A stretch of DNA of 64,000 nt from Lingula anatina (lineage: Eukaryota > Brachiopoda > Lingulata > Lingulida > Lingulidae), in the NCBI RefSeq assembly GCF_001039355.2, contig NW_019775613.1, forward strand, positions 1 through 64,000, in the 5' to 3' direction. The position numbers and the translations under genes were made by a program. The notes beneath the pieces were generated by a model. It was not told where the DNA came from, did not search any database, and saw only the letters and a list, made by a program, of their open reading frames with translations. Below are positions 46,901-56,410 of the stretch, one piece after another. Position 1 is the first letter of the stretch; every line of letters starts with the position of its first letter.

Positions 46901-49900
46901 ATATTTCATGACAACTTTTGTTGCACAACAATCAGAGCATAAAATAAAGACATTTATTTTGTTGATTTTGACTAAATGTATTTTTTTCAGGAATTCTTCT
47001 ATAAAGGAGTTTGAAGATTTGGACTATAGCCGCTCCATCCTGCAGTACTTGGCAGACAAACAGGGAGTCCCTGTTTTCAGTGTTGTCAAAGACGCCTTGG
47101 ACTGTGCTAATATTTTAACCAAATGGGTAAAGCTCAATTCCAAATTTTTTAATAAATAGGTGATGGAATCTTAAAAATTTTATAAACTTTTAAGCATAAA
47201 ATTTGGAAATGCTTTCACTACAAAATTGAGATTTTTAAAATGACTTTTTGTAGGTTTTGAACAATTGAAAAATCATTGAGTCAGACATGGGTAATGTTTT
47301 GTGACATCTGAATATTTTTATGGAACAAAGCACAACACTGCACTAAGTGCATTCAGCGAAGCAAATTACTGTCTTTGGATTGTCTTTTCTATGTGTAACC
47401 CTTGTGGATTTCTTTTGTTGTAGATGCCTTTTGAAGTTGCTGATATATATTGAGAGTATCCCAACTGTAATTTTTTCAGACTCAAGAACTGGTCGGTCCA
47501 GGACGCCGTATGAGACATGGCTGCACCTTCACTGATTTGGGAGCCATTGAGTGCTCGATTAGGTAAAATTGTGTATCTGTTTCGTGTCTGTACATGTGCA
47601 AGCCTTGCTGTCTACTTATAACTGTGTGATGTCAGATGCCTCTCCTGTGACTTGGTACTATTGATCTTTTTTTTCCCTGGTATCTTCACTACTTTTGATG
47701 GGGGTGTTGAAACATGAGTCAAAGTTTTTATAGAACAGAGAAATAAGGTTAGCTATATGTGTTGAGTAATTTGTACATTTGATTGATTTCAGAATGCTGA
47801 CTCTTCTTCCTACTCTGGTTGAATTGTACAACTCTTGTAAGGCAAATGTTACTTCATGCAGAAAAAATACTTCATTGTCTCCATTAAATGCTTTTTATAG
47901 ATGCTTTACTTGAATAGTCAAACCTTGAAACTTTTAGATGCACAGAAAGCAAGTATTTTTGGTTAAGTTAAAACTCTTTATAATTAATATACCATTGAAT
48001 ATTATGTTCTTTTTTTAGAGCAATAAAGCAAGCTTTTGAACTCTGTGATAAACAGAACTCAGGGACTCTAGATTTTAAGGGTGTAACTCGCGCTTTTAAG
48101 CAGGTTACAAAAGAAGTTCTGAGCACAGATCTGGTGTCTGCTATCATTAAGAATGTCAGCAGTAAAAGATTCACATTGGACGAGTTTTGCTGCTTATTTA
48201 CGGAATTCAAACACTGGGTGAGTTCTTGACAAAAGGGTATAAATATTTTATAAATTTTTTTGTGGAGCAAACATTTTGTTAATTGTTTGATTTACACTTT
48301 TAGGATATATTTTCAGCAAATGCATTCTCCTTTTTTGAGCCATCCTATGAGTGTCTAAAAGGGAGATTTCACATTTAACATATGTAGTCAAATTATGGGT
48401 ATTTAAACTTCTCATAGACTGTTTTATCCTGTTAGTCCCTTACCTATTGTTTGCACATTTGTTGCAATCAAATAACTAACATCTGTCAGTTTTTGACTCT
48501 GTATTCTTTTTTTGTAAGATATAAAACTCTTGCTTTAAGATGAAATGTCTGTTTCTTTAAATAGATGTAACTTTTTATTAGAAATTTGGGGAGGTAGGGA
48601 TTTCTGTAACAATATAGACAAAATATATTGTTTGCAGAAAAGTGAATTAAAATTATTGCCGAATATATGTTAGTATGCAAACCTGAACATTTTTCTATGT
48701 TTCTTACTTTTTTAAGAGAAGGAAAGAATCTTTGAATGAACAAAATGGTCTGATGAAGGTCTTCAGTCCATCTAGTAAGTAGATAAGATAATGTTTTGTT
48801 GTTGTAAAGAAAGTGTTTGGGTGTATGTTTAAAAGTTGCGATGTAGTCCACTAACATATAGGCCTGAAGATCTTAACTGGATACTTTGTCATATCCAATA
48901 TAATCAGTGGCATGTTCACTGGGAAAAACAACTTTATGGTATATAGTTTCTTCAGTAAGACATTTGAAAAAAGAACGTTGCAGTATATTTCAATTAAGTG
49001 TGATTGTTAATATTTAAATGAAAGTAGGCCAACGCATTTGAGAATTTAGTGCATGAATTTAATATTTATTCCCATTATCTGAATAGTTCGATGTTCCCTC
49101 TTTCAGGATGGTTTAAGCAGCCGTGTATGGCCCCGCGGACGTTCAGTTGCGATGCTAGCACAATGCATTACGTGCCTGCGTCCGTGGTGGATGTTTACGT
49201 GGCTGGTAGCTGTGGCACCAACAACTGGAGAAATACCATTGTGCTACCCTTATTCAGGTAGGCTGATATTCTAGCAAAGGAAATATTGATGGGAATTATC
49301 TGATGTAGTTTAAAATCTTGCGTCTTAGCATAAAACCTAGATAATTCTTGCAGGTTTTAAAGGAGAGTGGGGCCAGAAATAACATGTGAAACATTAAGAA
49401 AGGAAACCTGACAGAATTTATCCACAGTTATTTTTCTGGTGGTTTTCTCTTAAGTTCTGTTGTGTCAGTCTATTATAATGCACAACATGGTAGGAATTCT
49501 CCATATTTTGAGTATCAGTTTTGTATTGCTCTCTAAGAGGGTCTTCCTGGCACAGATATTCAGTGCCCTTATTTCTGAAAAGCTGGCCCCACCTTACTCA
49601 GTTACATTTTGTTTAATATATTTGGAAAAAGGGAAACACTTTTAGTGATACTATTCGTACAGGATTATTAATGATACATGAGATAATTTGCTCTTCAGGG
49701 AAAAAGGCATGACCTATCTTTGCTCAGAGACACTAAGCGAGCGGGACACAATTGAGAAGAACCGGTGTCGTCTGCTGCTCTACGTGATAGAGGACAACAC
49801 CATGGGGACAGTGGACATGATGGAGGTACACACAGGGGAGGAATTTTATGAGCATTCTGATCTAATATTGCTATTTGTTACTCTTTAGTTTAAGGGCCAC

Positions 49901-50392
49901 TGCAATGGAATTTTCCATCAAAATGTATTGTCAGAGATTCCCTCCATGCGTTTGAAAATCCTCCACATTCATATGTTTTTCCTGCAAAGCTTATTACATT
50001 TCCCAGTTTAGACTATAAAAACCAATAAAATCCTTTAGATAAAAATTAATCCGAAGTTTACTTTGTGTGGTTGTTATCTTCTGAGCCTCATCGTGTAGCC
50101 ATTGCCTTGCCAGTTTGCTAACGTCTGTACAGTATTGTACACAGCACAGGTCTGCAATTGTGTGAAAATCAGGCAATGAGCGTGATGGCGGATGTCATTT
50201 ATAATGACTGGCCAGTCTTGTAAACTAAAGTATTAAATTTAATATGGAATAATTCATCAAATTGAAGTGCAAGGACGGGTCAAGCAATAATTTGTGAGTA
50301 GGAGAAATTTGCCCTTTGCCCTGGGAAAATTCAATTTGGTGGGAAAATCCTATGGAGTGTCCCATTTACATTTGTTTTAAGATTGAGAGTAT

Positions 50393-50439
<47 letters not shown>

Positions 50440-51150
50440 TGGGTCATTCATAGTTGAAAATCACACTATTCATAATTACTATCATAGACTGCCTTGTTAA
50501 GTTAAAATGTACCATAAAAAACAGACTGTCACTCTTTTAAACCAGTACTCACACAGTTATTGATAATGTTCTGATATATTAACTTCCTTGGTCTGTCTTC
50601 CAGATTGGCTATGACATAGGCCAGGGCTATAACCTGATCCTCAGCATTGAGAATATGGCTCAGGACTCAGTTGTTCAAGGGATCTCTGTATGTATATTTA
50701 AACTTTTGTTTATTTGATAAAAAATATGACAACAGTGAACTCCAACAAAATTTGCATGGTAGAATGGCCCAGGCTAATAAGATGAAGATATTGCAATTGA
50801 TAAAGTGAAATTCTATTTTAGAATGAAGTAAAGAAAGAATTGCCTTTTTCCTTGAATTACTGAAATAGAAGTGAGATAAATATCCTTTGACGAGTGCAAA
50901 ATGTCTTTTGAAATACAAATGGTAAAAATAATATTAATTGTATTGTATTATATTGTAGTTGTCTCGTGGAGCAGTAAAAGATTACAACCGTAGCCGTATG
51001 TACTTGGCTGACCTGGCAGCGAGAGAAGGAATCCCAGTATTCAGCAGTATAGAGGAAGCGGCCAAACATGCAGTGGAGAAAGTGCAGTTCCTCAGAGAGC
51101 ATCCAAGTCCACGTCCAGGTCTGGAAAGGGCAAGGTCATGTGAAGACTAA
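32815..51150 (+). CDS. Duplicated EF-hand / nucleoside 2-deoxyribosyltransferase-like protein
   Basis: Sixteen exons: 32815-32924, 40822-40931, 43763-43868, 44161-44222, 44465-44485, 44836-44927, 45630-45762, 46693-46768, 46991-47126, 47480-47562, 48019-48217, 48717-48774, 49107-49257, 49699-49825, 50604-50687, 50959-51150; 579 aa, all phases consistent. Residues ~38-105 are an EF-hand pair lacking calcium ligands. Residues ~136-275 are a Nuc_deoxyrib_tr2-like Rossmann-type domain (FLGGSCNPTTWR, DWTPD, ILFFVIDSKTRS, VVEAAYLAG). Residues ~310-372 are a second EF-hand pair with one plausible loop, DKQNSGTLDFKG. Residues ~418-555 are a second such domain (VYVAGSCGTNNWR, LLLYVIEDNTMGT, MMEIGYDIG). 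Both keep a Glu where the family nucleophile sits. Predicted chemistry is N-glycosidic cleavage or transfer on nucleosides or nucleotides; substrate unknown. An in-frame ATG at 32776 would add 13 residues. The first 18 residues are basic and hydrophobic, possibly a mitochondrial signal. Confidence 0.85.
33579..33645. repeat. ATT microsatellite
   Basis: About 20 ATT units just before the 1.83-kb duplication. Confidence 0.95.
33671..35490 (+). repeat. 1.83-kb tandem duplication, copy 1
   Basis: Matches the adjacent 35493-37330 at an offset of 1,836 bp near its start, from ctccagagtttttactc through to a TTGTATTGGTG(G/A)ATATGCA end. There are few substitutions, and copy 2 carries about 18 extra bases near 35792. 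Confidence 0.93.
35491..37330 (+). repeat. 1.83-kb tandem duplication, copy 2, with N/poly-C junction
   Basis: Second copy. The junction contains the only ambiguous base in the window (N at 35492), followed by about 19 C residues, where copy 1 has a short c-tract. It could be a real tandem duplication or two haplotypes placed in series by the assembler. Confidence 0.93.
38192..38250. repeat. GA microsatellite
   Basis: Long GA run. A second shorter run (38301-38319) follows a partly duplicated flank (aattaaaatcagag). Confidence 0.95.
40136..40369. mobile_element. Palindromic MITE, family A, copy 3
   Basis: Starts gggaccattcccacagacat and ends gcatgggaacccagtc, with near-complete inverted arms (ctccctggggagtttc / gaaactccccagggag). 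Intron 1 of the EF-hand/deoxyribosyltransferase-like gene. Confidence 0.8.
41031..41225. mobile_element. Palindromic MITE, family B, copy 2
   Basis: About 46-bp inverted ends: tagattgatccaaccctgca at left, and the right arm gcattcaacaagagtcccca mirroring tgctgaacgcaatc. Intron 2 of the EF-hand/deoxyribosyltransferase-like gene. Confidence 0.65.
42908..43166. mobile_element. Palindromic MITE, family A, copy 4
   Basis: Starts ggatcattcccagaccctat and ends ggtatgggaacccagtc. Arms are more diverged than in copy 3. Intron 2 of the EF-hand/deoxyribosyltransferase-like gene. Confidence 0.75.
43876..43960. repeat. Compound CT/CA microsatellite
   Basis: CT run passing directly into a CA run, starting 8 bp after the splice donor of exon 3 of the EF-hand/deoxyribosyltransferase-like gene. 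Confidence 0.95.
45335..45576. mobile_element. Palindromic MITE, family A, copy 5
   Basis: Starts tgactgggttcccatgtctt and ends atctgtgggaatggtc, with arms aaattgctatcaacttaac and gttgaaagcaatttagtgag. Lies between exons 6 and 7 of the EF-hand/deoxyribosyltransferase-like gene. Confidence 0.75.
46073..46287. mobile_element. Palindromic MITE, family A, copy 6
   Basis: Starts gaccccattcccagagatta and ends agctctgggaatacg, with arms ctccctgggggttcacgcta and gtgagactccccgcgggg. Lies between exons 7 and 8 of the EF-hand/deoxyribosyltransferase-like gene. Confidence 0.78.
50395..50439. repeat. CA microsatellite
   Basis: About 20 CA units in the intron before exon 15 of the EF-hand/deoxyribosyltransferase-like gene. 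Confidence 0.95.
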
Positions 51151-52402
51151 GGTCAAGGTCATTTGAGAACCTAGGTCATGGTTATCTGATGACTAAAATC
51201 ACTGGTATCAGAACAAACGAACAACCTGGATTTGAAAATAAATGATCAGCTGAAGACTGCTAGCATTGGTAATGGAGCACTTAGTGCTTTGTTCGTTTTA
51301 CATTTCATTACCAATGCCAAGTGGTAAAGGTAATGCCGTAACTTATATATCTTTTATCCATCTGAATTTCTGAGTGTCCATCTACTAGCATGATAACTCT
51401 TTAAATAATGGCCAAACGTTGTTAGATATTACCAATTTACAGGGACATAGACAAGTCGGCAGGAACTACAGTTCCTGTGAATTTTGAAAATCATTCAAGT
51501 TGTACATGGGCCACCAGGGCAACTCAAATAGTAAGCATTTCTGTTCTATTATTTATAATAAAATTGCCTTAATACTTTCTTCCTTGGCAGAGGTATGAAC
51601 TCTTTGAGTGCCCCTCATGTTATTTATTTTATTTATTTATTTATGTATTTATTTATTTATCTTTTGATACAGTGCTTTGAAGTACATACAGTTCTTGTTT
51701 ACTTGGAATAAACAGTGTGATTTCAAGACTTACATGTCAAGGGGAAAATCCCTTTTTATTTTCCTTAGGCAGCAGAGGAAAAGAAACACTGTGATATATA
51801 CATACAAACATATATATGATCTGATTTAGGGTGTGTAGGGTTTGAGTGAAAAGTTTCATGGTCGTTTGATCAGACAAGAAATGGGAAGTTTGCACTCCCT
51901 ATATTGTGTTATTATTGAATATATATTGATAAAACATGTAATGGTTAATTTATGAAAAGATTGCTCATGAAATGAAAATAGTAATATATAAATATAGGTA
52001 ATAGAAGCTTGTGTCAAGCTCATTCTTTAAATTCATTGGTTTGAAGTGATCTCAGCTTGTTAAATGGAAGACAGTGGATTTGGGGAATGGGTTTTCATAT
52101 CACCTTTCCCTGATCCCAGTACTTATTTTGATTCAAATAAAACAGAGATTGGGTTAAAAACAGCAAAATGGAGGTAATATCCACAGGAATATGAGATCTA
52201 TGCAAGAGGTAGCTATCCACATGGGACCTTACAGAATAACAAGTTTTGAATATATAGAATTAAACAGCTTAAGTGGTACAAACTTTGTGGAAGTAACCTT
52301 TGAATTATTTCATCTTTCAAATGTACAGGTGATTGATTTTCGATGGAATATTACTTTTGAAGTATTAGATGTGTGTTATGTAGTTATGTACATACCCTTT
52401 TA

Positions 52403-52609
52403 GGGTGCATTCCCAGAGATTTAGATTTAGATCAACCTAACTCCCTGGGGGTTCACACTAAATTGCAGTCAGCCTAGTGCGCACCATAGTTAATTACCCT
52501 CTTAAAGCTTTTAGTAGGTGGGACAGATGCTTAAGCCGGCTAAGCTGACAGTAATCTAGTGAGACTCCCCACAGGGATAGATCGATCTAAAATCTATGGG
52601 AATGGGGTC
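52403..52609. mobile_element. Palindromic MITE, family A, copy 7
   Basis: Starts gggtgcattcccagagattt and ends aatctatgggaatggggtct, with arms ctccctgggggttcacacta and ctagtgagactccccaca. It is intergenic, unlike the six intronic copies. Confidence 0.78.
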
Positions 52610-53274
52610 TTAAATATGACAAGGGTTATTGTTATGTTTGGCATGGCCAGATGAATTTGATAAGATACATTTCTAAAGCTAGTCTCAGTGTATGGCTGCA
52701 ACTAATTCTAAAATTACCTAGTGTAAATAACACTTCAAGAAAAGAAAATCGCTCAAATTCCATTTTCTAATATGTTGTTAACTATTTTTCCCCACAGAAA
52801 TGCTGATATGCAAACAGAACCAGCAATGATGTTAGATGTACATCTAAAGGTTTGAAGTTTTGGTGCTGGGTTATATTGAAAAACTAAATGCTGTTGAATG
52901 GAATTGTCATTTCATAAAATTTGTAAATTGAAAAATTGTATATAACTGGGAAGAGATTTTTTTCTTTTCAACTTAATAAGAGGAGAATGTTTGCTCTGGA
53001 AAGGCATGCTGTGGAATTTGGAAACCTTTTTTTTTTTTTTTACACTTTATTTAAAACAGCATGATGTGGGTACACATGAAGGCGTGAGATTTTTATCACT
53101 TAAACTATACAGTTCATTATTTATGGTGTGATTTCAGTTTTTGTTTATTGTAATGCACCTTTAATCCTGTATCCTCACTGATTCATGCTCTTGTAATTAT
53201 TTTAGTTAAGAAAATACAGTGAGAATGGTGGGCATTTTGATAAGGTTATTTTTCTGAAAAGTTTAAAACTATGA

Positions 53275-53275
<1 letters not shown>

Positions 53276-53311
<36 letters not shown>
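53276..53311. repeat. AT microsatellite
   Basis: AT run in the convergent 3' region. Confidence 0.95.
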
Positions 53312-53318
<7 letters not shown>

Positions 53319-56300
53319 AATAAGAATTGCATATCAGCATCAAGTTTTGCTCTTTAGTTGCATGTTCCCCCAAGGCAAAAAAATTCCCCCATAACAGGAA
53401 AGGAAAAAGATTCGTTGGCTGCTGTATATTATACATTCTCTTGTATTGATGAAAGCAATACATTGTTAACATGAACATACATATTTGACTAGTGAAAACT
53501 AAGAAAATTCATTTGAAGGATTTGTTAATAGTTCAAATAGAGAATTTCAAGGACTTGGCCAAGGTCATATGTTGAAGGTAAAGTGTCTTGAAAATTTAGT
53601 TAAAATGGTGAAACGTCCAAACCTTGTGGTAAAGTATAAGCATGCAAAATGTTGAAATTCAAGCAGTGCAGTACCCATTTTGTTTGGTAACTTACAATAT
53701 ATAGTGTACAAGAACTGTAATAAAAACCAAATTTCTTATACCATCATCAAAGGATCCAGACTTGATTTTGACTTTTGACCAACTTTCCTTTTGATGAAAT
53801 TAACTTTTATAATTTTTTTTTAGCCTGGCATCTCCAAAACTAGAACAGATACACCCATAGTTAATATAGAACATGAATGGGAAATCCTATAAATCGGAGA
53901 AGTTACCCTTAAATTTGCCCCATTTCCTTAACTGTAAAAACACAGGAACGGTAAATGGCCTAGATAAAACCAATTATATATATTCAAAACCAATAACAAA
54001 ATGCCACACTCTCATCATATTCCAATACGAAGTCAACTTTATTTCTCCATCCAACATTTTGCTATGCAACATATAGTACAAAAAAACCTGGGGATAAAGC
54101 ATCCGGAAAAAAAATATTATAATGTGCTGGAGTATGAAATAATGGGCTGTCACTCAGATCTGCGGTAACCAACTAAGGTCCAACTTTACTGGTTATAGCT
54201 AAACGCGTATTGAAGCACAGAAGTGCTCATAACTATATTACTGGCATACTCCACGACCAAATACAGTGCCATTTTCACCCTCTTTGTATTACAGTACACC
54301 TCTTAAATAGAAAGGAAGGGGTTAATGCATGCCCTGTTATTCAATGCTGGAAATGTAGTTAAAACAGAATACATTGCTTGTGAACTAAAATCCTTACATT
54401 CGAGTTCCACAATCAAGTGTTGAAATTAAACAACTGGTCAGGTAAAGACCAATTATAGTGAATACTAATGTACTTCAACCCAAACCAGCAGAAGACCTTT
54501 CTTGGCCTCCTTGCACCGACTATTGTTAATTAATGGTTATAGTAACAATGATGATAAATAAATACACAGAAAGAAAACACATGCTTCGATTTTTTTTAAA
54601 GTGCAGTGCTGCCACCTGCAGGTTAGCAGTTTGGTGGGGCAGACCAAGTTTCTGCTCCTGCTAGAGTGGCGAGCATCTTCAACTGAACATTAATTTGTTT
54701 ACCTTACACAATAATATAGAGTGATTAAGTGTCCGACACGGGGGCAGCGCAACGGACACACACTCCCACTAAAATAGTGCTTCCATTTCTTCTCAATGGG
54801 CAGCTTAAATTTGATTCATATTTTATCATTTCTGAACCTCATTATATGGGAATATCTTTCCCTTGTTCAAATTCTACACTCCTAGCTATAGGGGCAGTAT
54901 AGCTTCCTTCACATCTTAGATTACACATTTTTTTTTATTAACCTGGATTCAACCTCCTTCTTTGGGCTTCTCTTTTTTTTGGTAAGATTTGGCATTCAGC
55001 AATTCAAGAATGCTCACCACTTGTTCATACTCAGAATTGTCCATTAAATTTTCATATTTTTTTTCCTCATTACTTCCCATGGACTCGTTTAATCCCTTAA
55101 GTTATTGACCAACATGAAAACGCCTTACTTTTACAGCAATTGTGTTCAACTAGAAAGACATCAGCCTTTTAGAGAATTATCTCACCACCAATAGCACCCC
55201 TTCCTGGGGCAGAACATGAATACCATAACTACAGCCTAGGGCCACAGATAGGAGCCAAAGCCTTCCATATTGCAGGCTGGACAACATCAGGGCTCTGAAT
55301 GAAGCCACAAGTGGCCGAGGCCTTGTATTTTGACCAAGTGATCCAGTAAACCACACTGGACTTTTCCCTCACCTTAATGCATTATGCATTTCATCATCAA
55401 CAAAGACATCAACGTCTCACCCCTTCACTGGCAGCTCCAAAATTGAGCATCTACCACACACCAACATTTTACTTCCTCATTCTGTGTACCCTAGCAAATT
55501 TCTTCACCACCTAATCTTATATTTTCTCCATGTCTCAACTGAATCTAAATCTCAATTTATCTCTTATCCTCAACTGTCTAAAAACACCAACATTTCCAAC
55601 CAATTTAGGAGATCCATTCTACCCAAACCCTCTTCTCGTTTTCAAATAATTCAGAGGGTTCCCTTCTCGCACCTATATCCCCCCTTTTCAAATATTCTCC
55701 AAGAGCTCTCATCATCCTTTAGATTTTTTTAATTGTTGCAAGTCTCCTTACCTTCCTTACTTATCCCACACCTTCATTACTACTTGGGGCAATCCCTTCA
55801 CCTTTCCCCCCCATATTGTATAAAACCCTCCTTTTCAAAACAACTCCCTATGATTCTATCTACAAGAAGTACTACATAATGTCAAGTACAATTCAGTTTT
55901 TGTTATAAAAGTATCCCACATGAATGTCCTTTGGAATAACAATATTTATAACTCCAACTGCTCTGAAAAGATCGATATGGACCAAAAGTCTATCACTTTG
56001 TTTCTTTTTTAAATGATCATGTCCAATGTCCATTTTCTACACAAGTCCAAGAAGCCATCCTTCTTTCTTAAGCTCAATAAGCAGTCACATTTCTAGGTGA
56101 ATGTTTTAACAGTGAATCACACAAAAGGCTCGGGTCTTGAGATAATATAGTAATATATCCATGTCGTCTTTAATTAGTTCTAAATCCAAGTCCATGAAAT
56201 AACAGTAACGTCCTGCTTTTCAATGCTAAATAAGATGGCTCATTTCCTGAATCACGACTGGATCATAATGTCAGTTTTATACTGTTTACATCCTTCAGTA

Positions 56301-56410
56301 AGAATGTTGTTGAGTCTCAAATAATCTTCATTCTCATAAAAACATTTGTCTTGAAATGTAAAATCCTTGTGAAACGAAGAAGTTAATATTCCAAATAATG
56401 AGACATTGCT

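Larger units (their letters stand above)
51151..56410. other. Convergent 3' region and probable PRRC2 3' UTR
   Basis: AATAAA at 51237-51242 is the first polyadenylation signal of the EF-hand/deoxyribosyltransferase-like gene; others follow near 51558 and 51707. From about 53800 to 56410 the plus strand is C/T-rich and exon-like in texture but has no supported frame, so it is probably the long 3' UTR of the minus-strand PRRC2 gene. Contains family A MITE copy 7 and an AT microsatellite. Confidence 0.5.

Noticed and set aside
52798-52860. Possible extra 3' exon after a good acceptor (ccccacag)
   Set aside because: The preceding gene already ends with a stop at 51150 and no frame continues; may at most be part of an alternative UTR.
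55484-55732. 82-codon plus-strand ORF
   Set aside because: C/T-rich stretch in the probable PRRC2 3' UTR on the other strand; no recognisable domain or splice support.
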